Shown here: positions 7,806 through 15,955 of the stretch, in pieces
How positions within the stretch are numbered: the stretch's first letter is position 1
Layout of the letters: each line of letters starts with the position of its first letter
NCBI GenBank assembly: GCA_019311105.1
Contig: JAFDDA010000012.1
Coordinates: forward strand, 1 to 49,942
Direction of reading: 5' to 3'
Source of the DNA: Deltaproteobacteria bacterium
GTDB taxonomy: Bacteria > Myxococcota_A > UBA9160 > JAFDDA01
Length of the DNA: 49,942 bases
Translations under genes and position numbers: made by a program
The notes under the pieces: generated by a model
Database searches by the model: none
Told to the model about the DNA's origin: nothing
The model's input: the letters and a program-made list of their open reading frames with translations, nothing else

Positions 7806-8879
7806 ATGCCGGAAGCGGTGCGCAAGAACTGGGGGAAGATCGCCGCAGGTTACGCGCGCGCCGACTGGCCGCGCGCGCTCTGGCAGCTCGCCAACACCCT
7901 CATCCCCTTCTTCGTTCTCTGGTTCGCCGTCTGGCAGCTCTCCGAGATCTCCTGGTGGCTGGTGCCGCCGGTCTCGCTGCTCGCGTCGGGGTTCCTGATG
8001 CGCTGCTTCATCGTCCAGCACGACTGCGGCCACTGCTCCTGGTCGCCGGACCAGAAGTTCAACAACTGGGTGGGGCGGTTCCTCGGCGTCCTGACCTTCA
8101 CGCCCTATGCCTACTGGCGGCGCATCCACGGCATCCACCACGCCACCAACGGCGACCTCGACAACCGGATCGCGGGCGACATCCCGACCATCACGGTCGA
8201 CGAGTACCTCGGCCGCGAAGGCTGGGGCCGTCTCCGCTACCGGATCTTCCGCAACCCGATCGTGTTGTTTGTCATCGGCCCGATCTACCAGTTCCTCTTC
8301 AAGTACCGCTTCCCGGTCGAGGGCCTGCCCGCGCCCGTGGGCCCGTGCCTGCGCAGCGCCATGTGGACCAACCTCGGGATCGTCGGCTTCCTCGCGCTAC
8401 TCGACCCGATCATGGGCTGGCAGAAGGCCCTTACGATCCACGTCGCCCTCTTGCTGCCGGGGCTCGCTCTCGGCGTGTGGCTCTTCTACATCCAGCACAA
8501 CTTCGAAGAGTCCTACTGGCGCCGTCACGAAGAGTGGGACTATGCGACGGCGGCGCTCAAGGGAAGCTCGTACTACCGGATGCCCCGGCTGCTGAACTGG
8601 CTGACCGGGGACATCGCGGTGCATCACGTCCATCACCTCTCGGCGCGCATCCCGAACTATCGGCTGCGGGAAATGATGGCCGACCACCCGGAACTCGAGA
8701 ACGTGAGCCGGGTCGAGTTCCTCGAGAGCTTCCGTTGCGCCTTCCTGACGCTCTGGGACGAAGAGACCAACCAGATGGTGAACTTCGCGACCGCCCACGA
8801 GCGAGAGCGCGAACACAGCGTGGGGGTCGGCGAAGGCCTCAACCCGCCGGCGGCCCCGTCGGCGTCGGAGCCGGCGTAG
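7806..8879 (+). CDS. membrane fatty-acid desaturase
   Basis: A 357-residue membrane-bound diiron desaturase. The three histidine boxes are HDCGH (72-76), HGIHH (108-112) and HHVHH (273-277), with hydrophobic pairs at about 30-68, 150-170 and 195-225. The box pattern and the DxDNR loop after box 2 place it with acyl-lipid omega-type (DesA-like) desaturases, which insert cis double bonds into membrane acyl chains using O2 and ferredoxin-type electrons. An aerobic life stage is implied. Its last 41 nt overlap the 3' end of the convergent transglutaminase gene. No good Shine-Dalgarno precedes ATG 7806; a 7-bp stem-loop ends right at the start codon. Confidence 0.93.
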   Translation: MPEAVRKNWGKIAAGYARADWPRALWQLANTLIPFFVLWFAVWQLSEISWWLVPPVSLLASGFLMRCFIVQHDCGHCSWSPDQKFNNWVGRFLGVLTFTPYAYWRRIHGIHHATNGDLDNRIAGDIPTITVDEYLGREGWGRLRYRIFRNPIVLFVIGPIYQFLFKYRFPVEGLPAPVGPCLRSAMWTNLGIVGFLALLDPIMGWQKALTIHVALLLPGLALGVWLFYIQHNFEESYWRRHEEWDYATAALKGSSYYRMPRLLNWLTGDIAVHHVHHLSARIPNYRLREMMADHPELENVSRVEFLESFRCAFLTLWDEETNQMVNFATAHEREREHSVGVGEGLNPPAAPSASEPA

Positions 8880-9870
8880 CGCCACTCCGGTTCCGCAGTG
8901 GTACCCGCTCGTAGCGGAGCTTCCACGGCGGCGTCTCCACCGCCTTCCCATCGATCTCGACATAGGGATAGACGAAGAAGTTCAACGGCTCACCTTGCTG
9001 GGGCGGCTCGAGGATGAGGTCGCGGCCGTGGGTGAAGGCGACCCGGTCCGAGGGCAGCCGGCCGAAGTAGTCGTCGTGGCGGCCCGTCTTGTGGGCCTCG
9101 CTCGCGTCGAGAGGGATCCAGCCCGCACCCGCGTTGTGGGCCTGGGCCCAGCAGTGGTAGCCAGCGATCTCGCCGGCTGCGCGCCCGGGCGGGATCGGGA
9201 AGCCCATCACGAAGCGCGCGGGCACGCCCTGGCTGCGGGCCATGCCGAGGAAGACGGAGTGGAAGTCGGTGCAGTTGCCGTACTTCGAATCGCACGCCCA
9301 GACCGCATCGCCCTCGCCCCAGCCCTCACCATCCTTCGCGTAGCGCATGTTCCCGACGACCCAGTCGTAGAGCGCCCTCGTCTTCTCGACGTCCGTCGTC
9401 TGGTTCGCGACGACCGTGCGACCCAGGTCCGCGATCACCCCCGCGAGGGGGATGCGCCGGCGCGGCGCCAGGTGTCTCCTCGGATCGTCGGGGCTGTCCT
9501 TCACGATCTCGCCCTCGGGCAAGCCGAGGCCCGGCTCGCGGACGACGTCGAAGCGAGCCACCAGCGGCGCGGAGCCCGGGGGCGGCGTCGCACCCTCGAG
9601 GTGGATGATCCGGTTTCCGAGGGCGTCCAGGGTTTCGCGGTGGGGAAGCGGCGCTTCGACCTGAAGGTCGATCAGATGTTGATCGAAGACGTCACGCGGC
9701 GCCGGGAGCCAGAGTTCCAGGGCGCCGGGCGGGAGGCCGGCGAGTTCGACTTCGTAGACGAGCTGGTAGCGGGCTGTGTCGGCCCAGGGGTCGAAGGCGT
9801 GGGCCGGCCCGGCGGTGACGACGGCGGCGAGAAGAGCGAAGAGCAGCGACTTCATGGTGGTGCGGAGCAT
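8839..9870 (-). CDS. exported transglutaminase-like protein
   Basis: A 343-residue protein with a cleavable signal peptide (hydrophobic stretch about 8-20, AHA-F cleavage site). A transglutaminase/protease-like core follows: Cys200 in GNCTDFHSVF, His239 in GYHCWAQ and Asp255 in PLDASEA form the catalytic triad. An N-terminal beta domain (about 30-140) precedes the core, as in many periplasmic transglutaminase-fold proteins of unknown substrate. ATG 9870 or ATG 9855 could be the start; neither has a clear ribosome site, and the later one leaves a compact signal peptide. The 3' end overlaps the convergent desaturase by 41 nt, so the Pro/Ala-rich tail is constrained by both frames. Confidence 0.85.
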   Translation of the reverse strand: MLRTTMKSLLFALLAAVVTAGPAHAFDPWADTARYQLVYEVELAGLPPGALELWLPAPRDVFDQHLIDLQVEAPLPHRETLDALGNRIIHLEGATPPPGSAPLVARFDVVREPGLGLPEGEIVKDSPDDPRRHLAPRRRIPLAGVIADLGRTVVANQTTDVEKTRALYDWVVGNMRYAKDGEGWGEGDAVWACDSKYGNCTDFHSVFLGMARSQGVPARFVMGFPIPPGRAAGEIAGYHCWAQAHNAGAGWIPLDASEAHKTGRHDDYFGRLPSDRVAFTHGRDLILEPPQQGEPLNFFVYPYVEIDGKAVETPPWKLRYERVPLRNRSGATPAPTPTGPPAG

Positions 9871-9962
9871 ACAATCTCAGCGCGAGGCGGAAGCCCCCGC
9901 TCGGCGCGAAACGGTTGCCCCGCTCGGCGAGAAACGGATGCTCGCTCGCCAGGAGAAATGCT

Positions 9963-10481
9963 TTGAGCCTCACGCTCCACGTGCTGCGGCACGCCAAGTC
10001 GAGTTGGGACACACCGGGCCAGAGCGATCACGACCGCCCGCTGAACCGTCGCGGGCGAAAGGCGGCGAAAGCGATCGGCCGCCTGCTCGGGGGCAAAGGG
10101 CCGGCGCCTACACACGTGCTGTGCTCCACCGCGACCCGCGCGCAAGAAACCTGGGGGCGCGTCGAGGCGAGGCTCGGTTCGACGCCGACGGTCGAGATCG
10201 ATCGGCGCCTCTATCTGGCGAGTGCCGGCGAGTTGCTCGCTCGCATCCAGGAGTGCCGGGCCGAACCCTGCCTGCTCGTCGTCGCGCACAACCCGGGGGT
10301 CGAGGATCTCGCGCGGGCCCTCGCCGGCTCGGGCGACGAAGAGGCCTGGCACCGACTGCGGGGCAGCCACCCGACCGGCGCGCTTTCCACCTTCGAATTC
10401 GAGGCGAAAGTCTGGGGAGACATCGCGGTCTCGGGCGGCGAACTCATGCGTTTCGTCGTCCCGCGTGACCTCGCCGAGTGA
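9963..10481 (+). CDS. SixA-like histidine phosphatase
   Basis: A 172-residue histidine-phosphatase-superfamily protein of the short SixA group. The catalytic RHAKSSW motif (Arg9, His10) is at the very N-terminus, the conserved STATRAQETW arginine segment follows, and the second histidine is in VVAHNPGVEDL. It removes phosphate from phosphohistidine (HPt-type) or small phosphate esters in the cytosol. I chose TTG 9963 because AGGAG lies 7 nt upstream and the frame upstream is non-homologous Arg-rich sequence. No two-component or PTS partner is visible next to it. Confidence 0.85.
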   Translation: MSLTLHVLRHAKSSWDTPGQSDHDRPLNRRGRKAAKAIGRLLGGKGPAPTHVLCSTATRAQETWGRVEARLGSTPTVEIDRRLYLASAGELLARIQECRAEPCLLVVAHNPGVEDLARALAGSGDEEAWHRLRGSHPTGALSTFEFEAKVWGDIAVSGGELMRFVVPRDLAE

Positions 10482-10498
10482 GGCCGGGCGCGACGGGC

Positions 10499-10504
10499 TA
10501 GACT
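10499..10504 (+). promoter_or_regulatory. -10 element TAGACT upstream of SDR
   Basis: TAGACT matches the TAGANT type repeated across this window. It sits 28 nt before ATG 10533, leaving a short leader that carries GGAG at 10523-10526. No convincing -35 is seen. Confidence 0.35.
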
Positions 10505-10532
10505 CGGCCGGCCTCGAAACGTGGAGAATGAA

Positions 10533-11321
10533 ATGATCCTCGACCAGTTCAAGCTCGATGACCAGGTCGCCATCGTGACCGGCGCCAGCCGCGGGATCGG
10601 GCGCGGCATCGCGCGTGGTTTTGCCCAGGCCGGCGCCCACGTGGTGGGCGCGGCGCGCACCGAGGAGACCCTCGCGGAGATGGTGAAGGAGGTCGAAGGC
10701 CTCGGCCGCACCGCCGTCGGCCTGCCCTGTGACGTGAACGACGTGTCGAGCCTCGACGCCCTCGTCGAAGCCACGCTCGAGAAGTTCGGCCGCATCGACA
10801 TCCTCGTGAACAACGCCGGCGGCACACCGCCGACGCCGCTGCTCCAACTGAAGGACGAATCCTTCGAAGAGGCGTTCCACTTCAACGTCACGACTGCCAT
10901 GCATCTGTCTCGGGAGTGCGTGCGGCACATGGTCGAGCGCGGCGAGGGCGGCTCGATCATCAACATCAGCTCGGGCCTCGGCCACCTGGTCGAGCCGGGC
11001 TTCGTGGCCTACGGCACGGTGAAGGCTGCGCTCTCCCACATGACGCGCATCATGGCCCACGAGCTCGCGCCCCACGTGCGCGTGAATGCCTTGGCGGTCG
11101 GCGCCACCCTGACCGACGCCCTCGGCATGTTCCTGAACGAAGACATCCAACAGCAGATGTGCGACCTGACCCCGATGGGGCGGCTCGGCACCGTCGAGGA
11201 CATCGCCCAGGCCGCGCTCTATCTGGCGTCGCCGGCGTCGAGCTGGATGACGGGCAAGATCCTCGAGATCGACGGCGGCACGGTCGCCTCGAACTGGCCG
11301 ATCAAGATCCCGGCGTTCTAG
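10533..11321 (+). CDS. SDR-family oxidoreductase
   Basis: A 262-residue classical short-chain dehydrogenase/reductase. It shows the cofactor glycine motif TGASRGIG near residue 17, NNAGG near 90, the catalytic serine in NISSGLGH and YGTVK as the YxxxK catalytic pair. The C-terminus ends in the common DGGTVAS. It would interconvert an alcohol and a ketone with NAD(P)H. ATG 10533 is preferred over GTG 10521 because GGAG (10523-10526) sits 6 nt before it. The DAACS symporter converges on its 3' end with only 7 nt between. The substrate cannot be inferred. Confidence 0.9.
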   Translation: MILDQFKLDDQVAIVTGASRGIGRGIARGFAQAGAHVVGAARTEETLAEMVKEVEGLGRTAVGLPCDVNDVSSLDALVEATLEKFGRIDILVNNAGGTPPTPLLQLKDESFEEAFHFNVTTAMHLSRECVRHMVERGEGGSIINISSGLGHLVEPGFVAYGTVKAALSHMTRIMAHELAPHVRVNALAVGATLTDALGMFLNEDIQQQMCDLTPMGRLGTVEDIAQAALYLASPASSWMTGKILEIDGGTVASNWPIKIPAF

Positions 11322-11328
11322 AACCACT

Positions 11329-12585
11329 CTAGGCGGCGTCGACACCCGCTTCACCCTCGGAGCGGGCGATGATGGCGGCGCCGCACGAGTCGCTGAAGAC
11401 GTTCGTCGCGGTGCGGCACATGTCGAGCGGTCGGTCGATGGCGAGCATCGCGCCGACGATCACGTCGACCTCGGGCCCGCGCAGATTCACGGACTCGAGG
11501 ACGAGGAAGATCACCACCAGACCCGCCGAGGGCACCGCAGCGGCGCCGATCGACGCCAGAAGCGCCGTCACCACGACCACGAACTGCTGGGAGATCGAGA
11601 GATCGACGCCCAGCACCTGGGCGATGAAGAGAACCCCGCCACATTCGTAGAGCGCCGTCCCGTCCATGTTGACCGTCGCCCCCATGGGCAACACAAAGGA
11701 CGATACGCGGTTCGACACGCCTACCCGCTCGTGCACAGCCCGCAGCGTCACCGGCAGGGTCGCGGCGGACGACGACGTCGAAAAGGCCATGGTGAGCGGG
11801 TTCACCATGTTCCGGAAGTGGACGCGCGGCGAGATGCCGCCGAGCACGCGCAGCAAGACCGGCAGCGTGATGCCCATGTGGATCGCGAGGCCGAGGGCGA
11901 TCGAGATCATGTAGAGGCCGAGAGCCCGGAAGGCGTCGAGGCCCGACGTGCCGGCCACGCGCGCGATCAGGGCGAAGACCCCGATCGGCGCCAGCCGGAT
12001 GATCCCGGAGGTGAGCGTCATCATCGCCTGGAAGGCGGCGTCGAACAGGCCGAGCAACTTCTCGCGGGGGTTCTCCGGAAGGCCTGCGATGGCGACGCCG
12101 AAGAGGATGCAGAAGAAGATCACGCCGAGCATGTCGGGCTTGGCCGCCGCGTCGATGACGTTGAGGGGCACCATGTTGAGGAGCAGCTCGGTGACCGAGT
12201 TCGCTGTCTGGAGTTCGGGGAGCTCGCCGCTGTGCGCCCCGGCGATCTCGGCGCCGACCCCGGGCTGGATCACGTTGAGGACCGCGAGCCCCGTCAGCAC
12301 GGCGAGTGCGCTCGACAACAGGTAGAAGCCGAGCGTCTTGCTGAACAAGCGGCCGAGGCTTCGCCCGCCCCCCACCGACGCGACGCCCGTGATGATCGAG
12401 GTGATCACGAGCGGGATGATGATCATCTTGAGCAGGCGGACGAAGAGGGTACCGAGCCACCCGACACGGTCCGCCACGGCGGTGCCCCCTACGAGGCCGG
12501 CGGCGAGGCCGAGACCCATCCCCAGGAAGATCTGCCAATGCAGTTGGCGGTACCAGGGGCCTGCGGGGACGGCGGGTTCGCTCAC
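11329..12585 (-). CDS. dicarboxylate/amino acid:cation symporter (DAACS)
   Basis: A 418-residue sodium or proton coupled symporter of the GltP/DctA family. It has about eight hydrophobic segments, the serine-rich re-entrant loop motif TSSSAATLP, the family signature NMDGTALYE in the unwound helix and the C-terminal DRPLDMCRTATNV region with the substrate-contacting Asp/Arg/Thr. It imports C4-dicarboxylates or acidic amino acids at the inner membrane. The start codon is GTG 12585; TAGGGT lies exactly 6 nt upstream with no Shine-Dalgarno, a leaderless arrangement. It is divergent from selD. Confidence 0.93.
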   Translation of the reverse strand: MSEPAVPAGPWYRQLHWQIFLGMGLGLAAGLVGGTAVADRVGWLGTLFVRLLKMIIIPLVITSIITGVASVGGGRSLGRLFSKTLGFYLLSSALAVLTGLAVLNVIQPGVGAEIAGAHSGELPELQTANSVTELLLNMVPLNVIDAAAKPDMLGVIFFCILFGVAIAGLPENPREKLLGLFDAAFQAMMTLTSGIIRLAPIGVFALIARVAGTSGLDAFRALGLYMISIALGLAIHMGITLPVLLRVLGGISPRVHFRNMVNPLTMAFSTSSSAATLPVTLRAVHERVGVSNRVSSFVLPMGATVNMDGTALYECGGVLFIAQVLGVDLSISQQFVVVVTALLASIGAAAVPSAGLVVIFLVLESVNLRGPEVDVIVGAMLAIDRPLDMCRTATNVFSDSCGAAIIARSEGEAGVDAA

Positions 12586-12591
12586 GCAGGA

Positions 12592-12597
12592 ACCCTA
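12592..12597 (-). promoter_or_regulatory. -10 element TAGGGT, leaderless-type
   Basis: On the minus strand TAGGGT (12597-12592) is followed by 6 nt and then GTG 12585, the symporter start. No ribosome site is present between them. Confidence 0.45.
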
Positions 12598-12636
12598 GTG
12601 AGTCGCTGCACACAGCGCACGTCGGATTCATCGCGG

Positions 12637-12642
12637 TAGAGT
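12637..12642 (+). promoter_or_regulatory. -10 element TAGAGT, leaderless-type, for selD
   Basis: TAGAGT is followed by CCCCGG and then ATG 12649, a 6-nt gap, with no Shine-Dalgarno. Together with the element at 12592-12597 this makes a compact divergent leaderless promoter pair. Confidence 0.5.
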
Positions 12643-12648
12643 CCCCGG

Positions 12649-14889
12649 ATGAAACGCGTCGAACGCCCGGCCCACCTCGTCCTGGTGGGCGCCGGCCACG
12701 CGCACGTCCAGGTCTTGCGCCGGATCATGATGGAGCCGATCGCCGGCGTGCAGGTCACGCTCGTCGTCGATCGCCCCGAGGCGGTCTACTCCGGGATGGT
12801 GCCGGGCCACATGAGCGGTGACTACGATGCCGCGGCTCTCGAGATCGATGCGGTCCCGTTGGCGCGGCGGGCGCGAGCGCGCGTGGTGTTGGCGGCGGCC
12901 ACCCGGGTCGACCCGACAGCGCGACGCATCGAGCTCGCGGGGCGACCGGCCCTGACCTACGACGTGGCGAGTCTCAACGTCGGTTCGACGGTGAAGGGCC
13001 TCGACGTCCCGGGCATGCGCGACCACGCCCTCGCGACGCGCCCGGTCCGCACCCTCATCGATACGCTCGAAGGCCGCATCGCGCGAGCTCGAGCGGGGCG
13101 CGGCGACGAGCCGCTGCGCGTCACCGTGGTGGGCGCCGGGGCTGCCGGGTTCGAACTCGCCTTCGCCGTCTTGCACCGCCTCACGCGCGACGGTGTCGCC
13201 GCGGAGCTGAGCCTGGTCTGCGAAGGCCCCCAGATGCTCCCGGGTGCACCGCGACGCGTCGCCGCCCGGGCCCTTCGCCTGGCGCAAGCCCGAGGCATCC
13301 ATGTGCGAACCGAACTGCGCGTGGAACGCGTCGAAAAGGATTCCCTCCACATGGCCGGGCCCGCCGGCACGGAGAGCCTCCCGTGCGACCTCGCCCTCTG
13401 GGCCACGGGCGGTGCCCCCTTCCAATGGCTGCGTGATTCGCCGCTGCCCCTCGAAGCGAACGGCTTCGTGCGAGTCCGCGACACCCTCCAGGTCGTGGGG
13501 CACGACGACCTGTTCGCCGTGGGCGACTGCGCCGTACTCGACGCGCACCCTTGGATGCCACGGGCAGGGGTCCACGCCGTGCGTGAAGGCCCGACTCTCG
13601 AGCGAAACCTGAGGGCGCGCCTGGCCGGCACACGGCTCCGTCGTCACCGGCCCCAACGCGACTTCCTCATGCTCTTGAACCTCGGCGGGGGCCGCGCACT
13701 CGGCGCAAAGTGGGGCCTCTCCGCCGAAGGGCACGCCGTGTGGAGATTGAAAGACGCCATCGACCGGCGTTTCATGGCGCGTTTCCGCGTCCTCGACGCC
13801 AACGGTTCACCGGCCCCCGCGTTTCCATCCGGCGAGAGCATGGGGATGGAAGCCATGGAGTGCGGCGGATGTGCCGCAAAGGTCGGCGCGCGCCCCTTGG
13901 AGTCCGCGCTCGCGCGTCTGCCCAAGGCGCCGGACGATCCGCTTCTCCTCGCGGGCCTCGACCCGCCCGATGACGCCGCCGTCCTGGCTCTGCCCGCGGG
14001 TGAGGTCGCCCTCGCGACGGTGGATGGCTTTCGGGCCTTTGCCGATGACCCGTGGTGGGTCGGGCGCGTGGCCGCGGTGAACGCCGTCTCCGACGTCCTG
14101 GCCAAGGGCGGCACGCCGCGCCACGCGCTGGCGCTGGTCACCGTGCCCGAGGCGGCGGCCGAGGGCGAGGAAGAGTTGCTTCACCAGGTGTTGGCAGGCG
14201 TACGTGCTGCCCTCGACCCGCTCGGCGTGACCCTCGCCGGGGGCCACACCTCCCGGGGTCCGGAACTTTTCGTCGGCCTGTCGATCCTCGGTCATGCGGG
14301 CTCGGCGGACGCCGTGCTGCCGCTCGGCGGCGCGCGGCCCGGGGACACCTTGATCCTCACTCAGCCGCTCGGCACCGGCGTGCTGCTCGCGGCGGACATG
14401 CAGGGCCGCGCCGCGGGCCGCTGGGTCGAAACGACCTATGGCGCGATGGCACGCTCCAACCAGGCCGCAGCACGGGTCGCAATCGAGGTGGGCGTGCACG
14501 CCTCCACCGACGTCTCGGGATTCGGCCTCGCCGGACACCTCGGTGAGATGCTCGCCGCGAGTGGAGCGGGCGCGCAACTGCGGCTCGCCCACCTCCCGCT
14601 GCTCCCGGGCGCGCAAAGGCTCTTCGAGATGGGGATCCGCAGCAGCGTCCACACCCAGAACGTGGAGAACACGGCCGGGGTCCGCCTCGACCCGAAGGTC
14701 GCGCGCGATGCGAACGCGGCCGCGGTCTTCGACCCGCAGACTTCCGGCGGGCTCTTGTTCGCAGTCGCCGAGGAGTCGAGCGAGGCGTTGCTCGAAGCCC
14801 TCCATGCGGCCGGCGACCGCCAGGCGGCATGCATCGGGCGCGTGTTGCCCGCCTTCACCGACGGGACGCGCATCGAGCTCGCGCCGTGA
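12649..14889 (+). CDS. selD: fused pyridine nucleotide-disulfide oxidoreductase / selenide,water dikinase
   Basis: A 746-residue two-domain protein. Residues 1 to about 370 are an NDH-2-like flavoprotein: the FAD motif VGAGHAH starts near 13, a second dinucleotide fold VVGAGAAGFE is near 155, and DLFAVGDCA near 285 is the FAD ribityl site. From about 395 it is selenophosphate synthetase: Cys408-A-A-Lys411 matches the catalytic Cys-x-x-Lys pair, followed by the DDAA, GGHTSRG and QTSGGLLF motifs of the AIRS/PurM fold. It makes selenophosphate from selenide and ATP; the flavoprotein half may supply reduced selenium. Fusions of this type are known. The catalytic residue is Cys, not Sec. It feeds selenoprotein synthesis, and one selenoprotein gene lies at 17207-18409. 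Confidence 0.95.
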   Translation: MKRVERPAHLVLVGAGHAHVQVLRRIMMEPIAGVQVTLVVDRPEAVYSGMVPGHMSGDYDAAALEIDAVPLARRARARVVLAAATRVDPTARRIELAGRPALTYDVASLNVGSTVKGLDVPGMRDHALATRPVRTLIDTLEGRIARARAGRGDEPLRVTVVGAGAAGFELAFAVLHRLTRDGVAAELSLVCEGPQMLPGAPRRVAARALRLAQARGIHVRTELRVERVEKDSLHMAGPAGTESLPCDLALWATGGAPFQWLRDSPLPLEANGFVRVRDTLQVVGHDDLFAVGDCAVLDAHPWMPRAGVHAVREGPTLERNLRARLAGTRLRRHRPQRDFLMLLNLGGGRALGAKWGLSAEGHAVWRLKDAIDRRFMARFRVLDANGSPAPAFPSGESMGMEAMECGGCAAKVGARPLESALARLPKAPDDPLLLAGLDPPDDAAVLALPAGEVALATVDGFRAFADDPWWVGRVAAVNAVSDVLAKGGTPRHALALVTVPEAAAEGEEELLHQVLAGVRAALDPLGVTLAGGHTSRGPELFVGLSILGHAGSADAVLPLGGARPGDTLILTQPLGTGVLLAADMQGRAAGRWVETTYGAMARSNQAAARVAIEVGVHASTDVSGFGLAGHLGEMLAASGAGAQLRLAHLPLLPGAQRLFEMGIRSSVHTQNVENTAGVRLDPKVARDANAAAVFDPQTSGGLLFAVAEESSEALLEALHAAGDRQAACIGRVLPAFTDGTRIELAP

Positions 14890-15923
14890 GACGTGCCGCG
14901 GCCACCCTCCTCGTGCTCGCATTCCTCTGGCCCGCAGCCGCCGGGACGGGCGACGAAGCGCCGGGCTACCTCCTCGACGAGCCCGGGCTCAGCGTGATCG
15001 ACGCCGAGGCCTGGACGGCCCGGCCCGGCGTGTTCGACTTCCTGCCAGGCGAGCGGCTCGACTACGACGTCCGCTACCTCGGCGTCCCCATCGGGCGCGT
15101 GTGGCTTGAAGTGGCCCGCTTCGTCGAGCGGGATGGCGTGCGCCTCGCACACCTCACCGCCGGCGCTCGCACCAACGGGTTCTGGGACACCTTCTATCGC
15201 ATCGACGACGTCTCGGAGGCCTGGGTCGACCTCGACCGCGGCGTCACCGTCCGCACGCGAACGCACACCCATCACGGGCGTCGCCACGAGGTCTTCGAAC
15301 AGGTCGACTTCGACTGGGAGACGCACTTCCTCCACGTCCGGGAAGAAAAGCGCCACCGCGACACGGTGCGCGAGGTCTCCTTCGACTTCGGTGCGTTCGT
15401 CCACGACACCTTCGACCTCTTCTACGCGATTCGCTCCCTGCCCCTCGAACCCGGGTTCGCCGTGCAGATGCCGGTCTATGCGAATCGAAAGGTCTATGCC
15501 TTCCACGTCGAGGTGATGCGCCGGGAAGAGTGGAACGATTCGATCCTGGGCCCCGGCGACGCCTACGTCATCCGGCCACACGACCTGCTCGACGGCGAGC
15601 CCACCGGCAACGGCGCGGGGGAAGTCTGGGTGCGTGCCGACGGGCGACACGCACCGCTGCGACTCGTCGGTTGGTTCCAGACGACCGACCGCTTTCGCGT
15701 CGCGGGGATTCGCGCCGAGCTCGTCGGCCACCGCGAGCGCCTGCCGGGTTGGCCAGCGCCGCCCAAGCTCCGCTATCTGCCCCGACCCTCGGCCGAGCCC
15801 ACCGAGGACGGACGACCGCGCTGGGAACCGCCGCCGCCCGTCGTCGAGGCGCGCAAACGCTTGCGCGTGCGCCCGATCGATCGCAAGCGACGACTCGCAC
15901 CCCACGAGGCACCCTCGGGCTGA
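14886..15923 (+). CDS. exported DUF3108-type protein
   Basis: A 345-residue protein starting at GTG 14886, which overlaps the selD stop as GTGA and is therefore translationally coupled. It has a signal peptide (AAATLLVLAFLWPAAAG), then a beta-rich domain beginning FDFLPGERLDYDVRYLGVP, the usual opening of DUF3108 periplasmic proteins, with GRVWLEVA and FDLFYAIRSLPLEPG later. The C-terminal 50 residues are Arg/Pro-rich and probably disordered. The function of DUF3108 is not established; an envelope or lipid role is suspected. Its link with selD may be purely transcriptional. Confidence 0.78.
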   Translation: MRRAAATLLVLAFLWPAAAGTGDEAPGYLLDEPGLSVIDAEAWTARPGVFDFLPGERLDYDVRYLGVPIGRVWLEVARFVERDGVRLAHLTAGARTNGFWDTFYRIDDVSEAWVDLDRGVTVRTRTHTHHGRRHEVFEQVDFDWETHFLHVREEKRHRDTVREVSFDFGAFVHDTFDLFYAIRSLPLEPGFAVQMPVYANRKVYAFHVEVMRREEWNDSILGPGDAYVIRPHDLLDGEPTGNGAGEVWVRADGRHAPLRLVGWFQTTDRFRVAGIRAELVGHRERLPGWPAPPKLRYLPRPSAEPTEDGRPRWEPPPPVVEARKRLRVRPIDRKRRLAPHEAPSG

Positions 15924-15929
15924 TAGAAT
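15924..15929 (+). promoter_or_regulatory. -10 element TAGAAT before the serine hydrolase
   Basis: TAGAAT (five of six to TATAAT) starts right after the DUF3108 stop and lies 26 nt before ATG 15956. GGAGG at 15946-15950 serves as the ribosome site. The hydrolase may thus have its own promoter. Confidence 0.4.
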
Positions 15930-15955
15930 TCGCGCTCCCCATTGCGGAGGATCCC

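Noticed and set aside
4107-8141. Minus-strand frame of 1344 codons continuing far upstream of the aminopeptidase
   Set aside because: Upstream of ATG 6734 the frame is antisense to the LLM gene and lacks homology; the lipoprotein signal at 6734 marks the true start. Long open antisense frames are expected in such GC-rich DNA.
13858-13881. Sec in the SelD active site
   Set aside because: Some SelD proteins carry Sec at the catalytic position, but here the codon is TGT (Cys408).
15530-15955. N-terminal extension of the serine hydrolase by about 142 codons
   Set aside because: That part is antisense-like Arg-rich sequence out of frame with the DUF3108 gene; GGAGG and TAGAAT support ATG 15956.
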